This document shows, one piece after another, positions 1-6,210 of a stretch of DNA of 7,363 nt; positions within the stretch are counted from its first letter, which is position 1; each line of letters begins with the position of its first letter. Source of the stretch: an uncultured Planctomycetaceae bacterium (GTDB lineage Bacteria; Planctomycetota; Planctomycetia; Pirellulales; UBA1268); contig CALCGM010000129.1 in the NCBI GenBank assembly GCA_937900985.1, forward strand, positions 1 to 7,363. The letters run 5' to 3'. The notes under the pieces are model-generated. The model had not been told where the DNA came from and made no database searches. It saw nothing but the letters and a program-made list of their open reading frames with translations. The position numbers and the translations under genes are program-made.

Positions 1-507
1 GACATAGACTAAGTCGGCGAGATCGATGAAGCCCACCTGCCGGCCGACCGCCGTCATCCAGTCGCGCCAGGCGTCGTCAAACAACGGGTCGGCGGCGATG
101 GCGGCGATGCCACGGCCATAGTCGAGCCGGTTTCGCGAGAGAGACTCGAATCGGTAGAAGAAGAGGCCCTGCGGCGACGCCTCGTCACTGCGGTAGGTCG
201 CCTCGTTCTCGAGGATCGCGAGGGCGATCCGCATGTCAAAACGCCCCTCCTCGTCTTCTGCCTCAGCGATCACAAACGTCTGAAACGGCGTGAAGTAGTG
301 GGAAAGTCTGGCCATGGCCGTGGAGAGCGTGCCCACGAGCTTCATTTCGCCCACGAGATAGTCGATCGCCATCGGCAGCTTTGTGGTGGCGAGCACTTCC
401 TCGGAGATCTGCTGCAGCGCCTCCTGGGCGGCGACACCTTCGGCCATCCGGCCGGCGAACCCGCGGAAGAAGTGGGCCTGCTCGACGAACTCTTCCCGGT
501 TGAGCAT
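1..507 (-). CDS. Conserved hypothetical protein, C-terminus cut by window edge
   Basis: An open frame of 169 codons runs from an ATG at 507 to the left edge without a stop, so the C-terminus is missing. AGGAG (complement of 511-515) lies 3 nt before the ATG, a close but usable ribosome binding site that supports this start. The product looks soluble: no signal peptide and no membrane segment. Residues 1-70 look alpha-helical (EEFVEQAHFF, QEALQQISEEVL). Conserved-looking stretches follow: LPMAIDYLVGEMKL (44-57), LSHYFTPFQTFVIAEAE (68-84), a GRFDMRIALAILENEA segment (88-103) and GLFFYRFESLSRNRLDYGRG (114-133). The codon pattern is that of a real GC-rich gene, and the other frames here give only arginine/serine-rich shadows. 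I do not recognise a named domain. It resembles hypothetical proteins I associate with planctomycetes, but that is memory, not a search. It is transcribed divergently from ribBA. No function is assigned. Confidence 0.85.
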   Translation of the reverse strand, partial: MLNREEFVEQAHFFRGFAGRMAEGVAAQEALQQISEEVLATTKLPMAIDYLVGEMKLVGTLSTAMARLSHYFTPFQTFVIAEAEDEEGRFDMRIALAILENEATYRSDEASPQGLFFYRFESLSRNRLDYGRGIAAIAADPLFDDAWRDWMTAVGRQVGFIDLADLVYV

Positions 508-549
508 CTTCTCCTCACGACCGTCACGACATGCCGCCGTTGCTGAACC

Positions 550-573
550 GCCGCAGCGGTGATCCTCTGCGGC
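550..573. repeat. Perfect 7-bp inverted repeat in the divergent intergenic region
   Basis: GCCGCAG (550-556) and CTGCGGC (567-573) are exact reverse complements separated by 10 nt. The repeat lies between the two divergent genes and just upstream of a possible ribBA -10 element at 599-604. It could be an operator for either gene, or a stem-loop in the 5' leader of the minus-strand gene. It is short and GC-rich, so chance is possible. Confidence 0.45.
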
Positions 574-598
574 CGCTATTCCGGGGGTGTGGGCATCC

Positions 599-604
599 TA
601 TACT
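599..604 (+). promoter_or_regulatory. Possible -10 element for ribBA
   Basis: TATACT matches the TATAAT consensus at 5 of 6 positions and stands out in GC-rich surroundings, 54 nt before the ribBA ATG. No recognisable -35 hexamer lies 16-18 nt upstream (the sequence there is like CTATTC), so this is a weak call. No FMN-riboswitch core was seen in the leader. Confidence 0.25.
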
Positions 605-658
605 GGAAGCGGTGCGGCAGTCCTCGCATTTTCTCCTTTAGCAGCAGCATGGAACCAC

Positions 659-1915
659 ATGGTCGAGCAGACGGCGCCGGAGCGGTTTTCCTCAGTTGAG
701 GCGGCGATCGATGCCTTTCGGCAGGGAAAGATCGTGATCGTGGTCGATGCCGAAGACCGCGAAAACGAGGGCGACTTCGTCTGTGCGGCCTCGGCGGCCA
801 CCACCGAAACGGTCAACTTCATGCTGCGGCATGGCCGTGGACAGGTCTGCATGTCGATCCTGCCCGACGTGGCCAAGCGGCTTGACCTGCCGATGATGGT
901 GGAGACCAACTCCGCACCGCTGGGAACCGCCTTCACGGTGCCGGTGGACCATCGCTCCGCCCGAACCGGCATCACGGCCGGCGAACGGGCGACCGCGATT
1001 GCAGCGATTCTCGATCCAGCCAGCACGCCGGCCGACTTTGTGCGGCCGGGCCATCTCTTTCCCCTCGTGGCCAAGGAAGGCGGGGTGCTGCGGCGGGCTG
1101 GCCACACCGAGGCGACCGTCGATCTTGGCAGGCTGGCAGGCCTGCAGCCGGCCGGTGTGCTCTGCGAGATCCTTGATGAGACGGGCAACCGGGCTGGGCA
1201 TGACGATCTCGTGGCGATTGCCAAGCAGCATGGCCTGGAGATGATCTCCATCGAGGAGCTGATCCGCTACCGCCGGGCTCGGGAGAAACTGGTGGAGCGG
1301 GTGGCCGAGGCCGACCTGCCGACGAAGTGGGGGCGGTTCCGTGTGATTGCCTATGACGTGAAGTTTGAGGCCCAGCAGCCGATCGTGCTGGCGTTTGGCG
1401 ATCTCTCGACGTCGACAGCCCCGCTGGTGCGGCTCCACTCCTCCTGCTTCACCGGTGATCTCCTCGACAGCCTGCGATGTGACTGCGGCGACCAGCTCCG
1501 CATGGCGATGGAGATGATTGCCCACGAGGGGGCCGGTGTGCTGGTCTATCTGCCGCAGGAGGGCCGAGGGATCGGCCTGGTGGAAAAGATCCGTGCCTAC
1601 CAGCTGCAGGATCAGGGGCTCGACACGGTTGAGGCCAACCTTGCCCTCGGCTTCAAGGCCGACTCTCGGGATTACGGTGTGGGCATTCAGCTGCTGAAGG
1701 ATCTTGGCCTGCGGCAGGTGCGGCTGCTGACCAACAACCCCAAGAAAACCGATGCCTTCATCTACGGGGGCTTCGACCTTGAGGTGGTCGATCAGGTGCC
1801 GATCGTGCCGCCGTCCAATGAGTTCAACGAGCGGTACCTCGCTACCAAGCGGGAGAAGATGGGCCACCGCTTTCCGCCGCCGGCTGCCTGCCCGCCTCCC
1901 GCCAGTCCTTCCTGA
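659..1915 (+). CDS. ribBA: Bifunctional DHBP synthase / GTP cyclohydrolase II (RibBA)
   Basis: A cytosolic enzyme catalysing both entry steps of riboflavin synthesis. The RibB half makes 3,4-dihydroxy-2-butanone 4-phosphate from ribulose 5-phosphate; the RibA half opens GTP to the diaminopyrimidine precursor. The protein has 418 residues. RibB (about 1-200) shows the acidic metal/substrate motif DAEDRENEGDF (30-40), HGRGQVCMS (58-66), RPGHLFPLVAKEGG (129-142) and HTEATVDL (149-156). RibA (about 217-400) shows zinc ligands C263, C274 and C276 with the usual C-x10-C-x-C spacing, QEGRGIGL (300-307) with the catalytic-region arginine, and LTNNPKK (357-363). Both active sites look intact. The ATG at 659 is preferred because the protein then begins where RibBA proteins normally do. 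An in-frame GTG at 587 would add 24 residues without family character, and neither start has a clear Shine-Dalgarno. The last 15 or so residues form an unusual proline-rich tail. The gene stands alone, divergent from its left neighbour. Confidence 0.96.
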   Translation: MVEQTAPERFSSVEAAIDAFRQGKIVIVVDAEDRENEGDFVCAASAATTETVNFMLRHGRGQVCMSILPDVAKRLDLPMMVETNSAPLGTAFTVPVDHRSARTGITAGERATAIAAILDPASTPADFVRPGHLFPLVAKEGGVLRRAGHTEATVDLGRLAGLQPAGVLCEILDETGNRAGHDDLVAIAKQHGLEMISIEELIRYRRAREKLVERVAEADLPTKWGRFRVIAYDVKFEAQQPIVLAFGDLSTSTAPLVRLHSSCFTGDLLDSLRCDCGDQLRMAMEMIAHEGAGVLVYLPQEGRGIGLVEKIRAYQLQDQGLDTVEANLALGFKADSRDYGVGIQLLKDLGLRQVRLLTNNPKKTDAFIYGGFDLEVVDQVPIVPPSNEFNERYLATKREKMGHRFPPPAACPPPASPS

Positions 1916-1934
1916 CGGTGTTTTCTGGCCACCA

Positions 1935-1953
1935 GTGAGCGAGTGCTCGCCAC
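1935..1953 (+). terminator. Weak stem-loop after ribBA, possible terminator
   Basis: GTG (1935-1937) pairs with CAC (1951-1953) and GCGA (1939-1942) with TCGC (1947-1950), leaving a GTGC loop and one bulged A. It starts 20 nt past the ribBA stop and just before the promoter-like sequence of the next gene. No T-tract follows, so it is not a typical intrinsic terminator. Confidence 0.25.
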
Positions 1954-1960
1954 AGTTGTG

Positions 1961-1990
1961 TTGACCGCCGGCTTGCAGCGGCGCTACGAT
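1961..1990 (+). promoter_or_regulatory. Probable sigma70-type promoter of the ABC importer operon
   Basis: TTGACC (1961-1966, 5 of 6 to TTGACA) and TACGAT (1985-1990, 4 of 6 to TATAAT) are 18 nt apart. They sit in the only intergenic gap before the solute-binding protein gene, with the -10 ending 43 nt before its GTG. That gives a normal leader length. The call rests on hexamer match and position only. Confidence 0.45.
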
Positions 1991-2022
1991 CGCTGGTTTG
2001 TAGGCGAGCGAGCGACCCTAAC

Positions 2023-2026
2023 GGAG
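2023..2026 (+). promoter_or_regulatory. Ribosome binding site fixing the GTG start at 2034
   Basis: GGAG lies 7 nt before the GTG at 2034, an ideal spacing. It decides the start of the solute-binding protein gene: no ATG in this frame precedes the signal peptide, and the only later ATG nearby (residue 36) would cut the signal peptide in half. Confidence 0.7.
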
Positions 2027-2033
2027 CTTCGGC

Positions 2034-4025
2034 GTGAGGCAGCGACTCGGACATCAACGACCCGGAACAGGTTTTTCCCCCCGCCAGGCTTTCCTCGTTC
2101 GGCCGGTGCTTCCAGGGTTTGCATGGACGATTGCCCTGATGCTGCTGGTCGGCTGCGGCGGCGACCCCGATGCCTTGGAGGAGATGACGGCGGAGTCGGC
2201 GCTCGAATCGCAGGGATCCGCGGTGCAGGAGCGGCTGCTTGAGCCGTTTGATCCTCCGCCACTGGATGAGCTGCTCGGGTCGGCGACCTGGATCGATCGG
2301 CCTGTCCTGGATCCGTTGGCCGGCCTTCGCGAGGAACAGGCTGGCGAGCCGGTGCTGGCAACGCCCGCCGAAGCCCTGCAGCTGGCCAACGATTCCCCTG
2401 AAAACAACGCCACGATTCTCTCGGCCCTCGGCCGGCTTGCAGAGGATGGGCAGGCAGACCTCTCCGCATCGGTCAACCGCCATATCCCGGCCGACATCGG
2501 GAGCACCAACCCGATCCTGATCAGTTCGACGTCGGAGTTTGACGTGCTGGGGCTGACGGGTTTCGGCCTGTTTTCCTTCGATCACCGCATGGAGCCGTTT
2601 GCCCTGGCCGATGCGGTTGTCAGCTGGCAGACGAGTGCCGACGGCCTGCTCGATAAGGTGGTGCTGCGAGACGACCTGCTGTGGAGCGATGGCGAGCCGA
2701 TCACGGCCCACGACGTGGCCTTCACCTTTCAGGTGATCATGGATCCTCGCGTGCCGGTGCCGGCGGTCCGCAGCGGCACCGATCAGCTGCGGTGGGTGGA
2801 GGCCTATGACGATGCCACGCTCGTCTTCTTCCACAAGGAGCCGTTTGCCACCAATGTCTGGAACATCAACTTTCCGGTCCTGCCCAAGCATGTCTACGAG
2901 ACGACCTGGGAAGACGACCCCACCCTCAAAGACAGCTCAGCCCACGTCCGGCTCGAGCAGCAGCCGGTCTCGGGGGGGCCTTACGAGATCGTCGAGCGGA
3001 CGCGGGGCCAGCAGATCGTGCTCAAGCGACGCGACAACTGGCACACCGTCAACGGGGAGCAGGTTCGCGAGAAGCCCTTCTTCGAGGAGATTCGCTTTCG
3101 CATCATTGAGGATCCCAACACGTCGCTGCTGGCGCTGAAGGCGGGCGAGATCGATGAGATGATTCTCGTGCCTGAGCAGTGGACAACGCAGACGGCCGGA
3201 GCCGACTTTTACGAGCGGAACACGAAGGCCACCGCCCTGGAGTGGGTCAGCTTCCACTTCGGCTGGAACATCAACACGCCCTACTTCTCCGACCGCCGCG
3301 TGCGGCGGGCAATGAGCTATGCCTTCGATCACGAACGCATGCTCGAGAAGCTCTGCTACGGGCTCTATGAGCCGGCCACGGGCACCTTCCACAAGACTGC
3401 CTGGATGGCCACCAAGAAGAAGCTCGATCCGTATCGCCAAGACCTTGATGCTGCCGAGAATCTTCTCGATGAGGCGGGCTGGATCGACCACGACAACGAC
3501 GGCATTCGCGATAAGGAGATCAACGGCCGCTTTGTGCCGTTTGAGTTTTCGATTCTCACGAGCAACCAGCCGCTGCGAGTGGCGATCTGCACCCTGCTGC
3601 AGGAGAGCCTCGACCGGATTGGGGTGCGGGTGAACGTGCGGCCGGTGGAGGCGACCGTGCTGCAGCAGTTCACGCTGGAGAGAAAGTTTGAGGCCTACTT
3701 CGGGGGCTGGGGAACGGGAACCGACCCCGACACCACCGAAAACATCTGGCGGACGGGTGCCGGACGCAACTTTGTCGGCTACTCCAACCCTGAGGTGGAT
3801 CGGCTCTACGAAGAGGGGCGTCGCGAACTCGACCGGGCGAAGCGGGCCGAGAAGTATGCCCGCATCCAGGAGATCCTCTACGACGATCAGCCCTACACCT
3901 GGCTCTACTGGCGAAACAGCTTCTATGGGTTCTCAAAGGATCTGCGGGGCTACGTGTTTAGCCCCCGAGGCCCCTACAACTACTCGCCCGGGTTTAGCAG
4001 TCTCTGGAAGCCTGCCGAGGAGTGA
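2034..4025 (+). CDS. ABC transporter substrate-binding lipoprotein (SBP_bac_5, peptide type)
   Basis: The extracytoplasmic ligand receptor of a DppA/OppA-class importer, 663 residues. Residues 1-40 are a long signal peptide: an arginine-rich leader, a hydrophobic core at about 25-39, then the lipobox LVGC with C41 as the lipidated residue and Gly at +2. The family domain starts near residue 157 (STNPILISSTSEFDVLGL) and shows WSDGEPITAHDVAFTF (217-232), GGPYEIVERTRGQQIVLKR (314-332), YFSDRRVRRAMSYAFD (417-432) and YSNPEVDRLYEEG (583-595). At 485-495 a D-x-D-x-D-G-x-x-D loop resembles a calcium-binding turn. Between C41 and the domain are about 105 acidic, proline-containing residues not usual in DppA-type proteins of about 530 residues, which accounts for most of the extra length. 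It is first gene of the operon, 57 nt before the first permease. The ligand could be a peptide, nickel, a sugar oligomer or another solute; the sequence does not decide. Confidence 0.93.
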   Translation: MRQRLGHQRPGTGFSPRQAFLVRPVLPGFAWTIALMLLVGCGGDPDALEEMTAESALESQGSAVQERLLEPFDPPPLDELLGSATWIDRPVLDPLAGLREEQAGEPVLATPAEALQLANDSPENNATILSALGRLAEDGQADLSASVNRHIPADIGSTNPILISSTSEFDVLGLTGFGLFSFDHRMEPFALADAVVSWQTSADGLLDKVVLRDDLLWSDGEPITAHDVAFTFQVIMDPRVPVPAVRSGTDQLRWVEAYDDATLVFFHKEPFATNVWNINFPVLPKHVYETTWEDDPTLKDSSAHVRLEQQPVSGGPYEIVERTRGQQIVLKRRDNWHTVNGEQVREKPFFEEIRFRIIEDPNTSLLALKAGEIDEMILVPEQWTTQTAGADFYERNTKATALEWVSFHFGWNINTPYFSDRRVRRAMSYAFDHERMLEKLCYGLYEPATGTFHKTAWMATKKKLDPYRQDLDAAENLLDEAGWIDHDNDGIRDKEINGRFVPFEFSILTSNQPLRVAICTLLQESLDRIGVRVNVRPVEATVLQQFTLERKFEAYFGGWGTGTDPDTTENIWRTGAGRNFVGYSNPEVDRLYEEGRRELDRAKRAEKYARIQEILYDDQPYTWLYWRNSFYGFSKDLRGYVFSPRGPYNYSPGFSSLWKPAEE

Positions 4026-4082
4026 CCGGCTGGTGAGTGCTATCTGCCTGCCGCGGTGGGTGTCCTGTCGAGAGCGGACGCT

Positions 4083-5078
4083 ATGGTGTCGTATTTGATT
4101 CGTCGCATGGCCCTGGCGGTCGTGACGCTGCTGATGATCACGGGGATCGTGTATGGGCTTGCCCGGTCGATGCCCGGCACACCGCTGACGATCGCGATGG
4201 GCGAGAGCGATCCCAGCAGGAAGCTCAATCCGGCCGACATCGAGCGAATGAAGAAGGCCTACGGCCTCGATAAGCCCTGGTATTCGGCCTATTTTGTGTG
4301 GGCCGGCAACGTCGTTCGCGGCGACCTGGGGCGGTCGATCTCCCGCAAGCAGCCAGTGGCGACGCTGATCGGGGAGCGGATTGGCCCCACGCTCGCGCTC
4401 TCTGGCTCGGCCTTGCTGCTGACCTGGCTGGTGTCGATTCCGCTGGGCCTCTACGCGTCGGCACGAAGCGGCGCCGTGGACGAACGCGTGGTCAGCTTCG
4501 GGCTCTACGTGCTCTATTCATTTCCCACGTTTGTGGCGGCGCTCTTCCTGCAGATCATCTTTGCAGTCTGGCTGCGAGACACCGCCTGGGAGCTGCCGTT
4601 GTTTGGCATGCGAGGCGATGGCATCACCGACGAGACGTCGTGGTTTGCCAGCACGGCCGACATGGCCCGGCATGCGGTCCTGCCGGTGATCTGCCAGTCG
4701 TACGTCAGCCTGGCCTGGTACAGCCGGTTTATCCACGCCAACATGCAGGAGGTGGTGCGGCAGGACTACATCCGCACGGCCAAGGCCAAGGGGGCGGGCC
4801 CCTGGCGGGTGCTTGTGCATCATGGCTTTCGCAACACGCTCATCCCGCTGGTGACGCTCCTGGGCCTCTCGCTCCCAGCGCTGCTGGGCGGCTCCGTGAT
4901 CATCGAGCAGATCTTCACCTGGCCGGGGATGGGCCGGCTGTTTTTTGAGAGCATCCGTGAGCGAGACTATCCCACCATCATGGGGCTGACCTTCATGTTT
5001 AGCGTGCTCACGCTTGCCGGGCAGCTCGTGGCCGACATGCTCTACGCCTGGGTCGATCCGAGGGTCAGCGTGGAATGA
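4083..5078 (+). CDS. ABC transporter permease, DppB/OppB type
   Basis: The first membrane subunit of the importer, 331 residues, a normal DppB length. MVSYLIRRMALAVVTLL at the N-terminus is the typical start, a short basic segment leading into TM1. Further membrane segments lie at about 104-124, 139-163, 199-217, 253-275 and 298-321, six in all. Family signatures are GLDKPWYSAYFVW (61-73), RGDLGRSI (79-86) and the EAA loop QDYIRTAKAKGAGPWRVL (227-244), which docks on the ATPase subunit. WPGMGRLFFESI (280-291) and the C-terminal YAWVDPRV are also standard. The ATG at 4083 is chosen over an in-frame GTG at 4056 because the nine extra residues are unlike the family. Both have a poor Shine-Dalgarno, and translation may partly depend on coupling. 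The stop overlaps the start of the second permease. Substrate is not determined by this subunit. Confidence 0.94.
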   Translation: MVSYLIRRMALAVVTLLMITGIVYGLARSMPGTPLTIAMGESDPSRKLNPADIERMKKAYGLDKPWYSAYFVWAGNVVRGDLGRSISRKQPVATLIGERIGPTLALSGSALLLTWLVSIPLGLYASARSGAVDERVVSFGLYVLYSFPTFVAALFLQIIFAVWLRDTAWELPLFGMRGDGITDETSWFASTADMARHAVLPVICQSYVSLAWYSRFIHANMQEVVRQDYIRTAKAKGAGPWRVLVHHGFRNTLIPLVTLLGLSLPALLGGSVIIEQIFTWPGMGRLFFESIRERDYPTIMGLTFMFSVLTLAGQLVADMLYAWVDPRVSVE

Positions 5079-6181
5079 CAAGCGACGAGCCAAGCAACGA
5101 GAGCCGGCCTCCCCGCCAGCAGGCCGCACGCGGCTTCTGGTCCGAGGCGTGGCAGAGGTTTCGCAGCCGCAAGCTCTCCATGGCCGCGCTCGGCTTTGTG
5201 CTGTTTCTCGTGCTCGTGGCCACATTCGCTCCGGCGATCGCCGGCACCAAGCCGGTGATCTGCCGCTACAAGGGCACGATCTACGTTCCCTGCCTGGCCT
5301 ACTTCGACCGGACGTTTGAGCCGGTGATCTTCGCCAAGGATCGGTTTCGCGGCACGTATCCGGCCAACCTTGCCGAGAAGGATCCCGAGAGCTGGGCGAT
5401 CTGGCCGCTGGTCTTTCAGGATCCCTACCGCTCGGTCCGCGACAATGAGTGGCCAGGGGAGCCAGCCAATCCGGCCCGCGATCAGGGCACGCCGAGCCGC
5501 CGCAATCTCTTCGGCACCGATCAGTATGGTGTGGACGTGTTTGCCAAGATGGTCCACGGCACGACGGTGGCGCTCCTGGTCGGCTTTGTCTCGATGGGCC
5601 TTGCGGGCACGATCGGGATCACGATTGGGGCCACGGCCGGCTACTTTGGCGGCTGGGTGGATATGCTTGCCAGCCGGCTGATCGAGGTGGTGATGTGTAT
5701 TCCCACGCTTGTCTTGATCCTGGCGCTGGTGGCCTTCGTCGACAAGCCATCGATCTGGAAGACGATGGCGATTATTGGGCTGACCGGCTGGACAGGCATC
5801 GCCCGGCTGGCGCGGGCGGAGTTTCTTCGGCTGCGGTCGAGTGAGTTTGTGATGGCGGCCCGCGCGGCTGGCGCGGGCCCCCTGCGAATCATGCTGCGGC
5901 ATATCCTGCCGAATGCCCTCGCCCCGGTGCTCGTGCCGATCACCTTTGGGATTGCCTCGGCGATCCTGATCGAGAGCTCGCTTTCGTTTCTCGGGTTTGG
6001 GCCGCCGCCTCCTTCGGTCAGCTGGGGCAGCCTGCTCAACGACGCCCGCAGCAACCTGCAGATGTGGTGGCTGGTCGTCTTCCCGGGCGTGGCGATCTTC
6101 CTGACGGTGCTTTCCTACAATCTCGTCGGTGAAGGCCTTCAAGAGGCCACCGACCCCAGGCTTCGCGAGGCCCGCAAGTAA
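5075..6181 (+). CDS. ABC transporter permease, DppC/OppC type with YejE-like periplasmic insert
   Basis: The second membrane subunit, 368 residues. The ATG overlaps the preceding stop as ATGA (5075-5078), indicating translational coupling; GAGGG sits 10 nt upstream inside the previous gene. A cytoplasmic N-terminus (1-33, with the WSEAWQRFRSRKLSM pattern typical of OppC N-terminal regions) leads to TM1 at about 35-57. The conserved core begins at NLFGTDQYGVDVFAKMVHG (144-162), followed by membrane segments near 164-188, 199-222, 229-247, 280-300 and 331-352. The EAA loop is SEFVMAARAAGAGPLRIM (256-273), and SFLGFGPPPPSVSWG (304-318) is a family signature. The segment 58-143 between TM1 and the core is about 85 residues, against perhaps 25-30 in ordinary DppC. 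Its KPVICRYKGTIYVP and WAIWPL pieces recall YejE of the microcin C/peptide importer. No ATPase gene follows. Confidence 0.94.
   Translation: MTSDEPSNESRPPRQQAARGFWSEAWQRFRSRKLSMAALGFVLFLVLVATFAPAIAGTKPVICRYKGTIYVPCLAYFDRTFEPVIFAKDRFRGTYPANLAEKDPESWAIWPLVFQDPYRSVRDNEWPGEPANPARDQGTPSRRNLFGTDQYGVDVFAKMVHGTTVALLVGFVSMGLAGTIGITIGATAGYFGGWVDMLASRLIEVVMCIPTLVLILALVAFVDKPSIWKTMAIIGLTGWTGIARLARAEFLRLRSSEFVMAARAAGAGPLRIMLRHILPNALAPVLVPITFGIASAILIESSLSFLGFGPPPPSVSWGSLLNDARSNLQMWWLVVFPGVAIFLTVLSYNLVGEGLQEATDPRLREARK
5857..5879 (+). repeat. Perfect 9-bp GC inverted repeat inside the second permease
   Basis: GGCCCGCGC (5857-5865) and GCGCGGGCC (5871-5879) are exact reverse complements around the 5-nt loop GGCTG. 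In RNA this would be a very stable hairpin within the coding part of the EAA loop (residues ARAAGAG). Ala/Arg/Gly codons at high GC favour such repeats, so it may have no function. Confidence 0.6.
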
Positions 6182-6182
6182 G

Positions 6183-6195
6183 GGGGCATCGCCCC
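6183..6195 (+). other. Small GC stem-loop between second permease and PhoH2 gene
   Basis: GGGGC (6183-6187) and GCCCC (6191-6195) pair around a 3-nt ATC loop, directly after the TAA at 6179-6181 and 15 nt before the next ATG. There is no T-tract, so it is not a standard terminator. It could partly limit read-through, protect the upstream mRNA 3' end or hinder initiation at the next gene. Confidence 0.3.
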
Positions 6196-6210
6196 GAAGC
6201 GACGCACACC

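Noticed and set aside
298..546. 82-codon plus-strand frame at the left end
   Set aside because: It overlaps the better-supported minus-strand gene starting at 507, which has a ribosome binding site and protein-like conservation patterns.
508..658. FMN riboswitch upstream of ribBA
   Set aside because: I looked for the conserved RFN core (AGGGGCGGGGTGAAA-like and the ACCGGCGGT-type segment) and found nothing comparable; the leader is also short.
1131..1149. Near-palindrome around GCAGGCCTGC in ribBA
   Set aside because: It is inside conserved coding sequence (AGLQPAG) with an unpaired base; it is likely due to GC-rich Ala/Gly codons.
692..1867. 391-codon open frame on the minus strand opposite ribBA
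   Set aside because: It lies entirely antisense to a convincing RibBA, has low-complexity His/Arg/Gln-rich content and no family motif; long antisense frames are common in GC-rich genes.
1842..2891. 349-codon minus-strand open frame spanning the ribBA end and the binding-protein gene
   Set aside because: It crosses two real genes and the intergenic promoter region, lacks recognisable motifs and is explained by codon bias on the other strand.
3293..3308. Palindrome CCGCCGC-GT-GCGGCGG in the binding-protein gene
   Set aside because: It is fully explained by the Arg-rich DRRVRRA codons of a conserved family motif, so no separate role is needed.
5042..6142. 366-codon minus-strand open frame opposite the second permease
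   Set aside because: It is antisense to a clear permease; its composition (His, Arg, Asp, Gln) is a typical shadow and it has no domain signature.
6182..6210. Intrinsic terminator separating the importer operon from PhoH2
   Set aside because: The stem is only 5 bp and no T-run follows, so I listed it as an uncertain stem-loop and not as a terminator.
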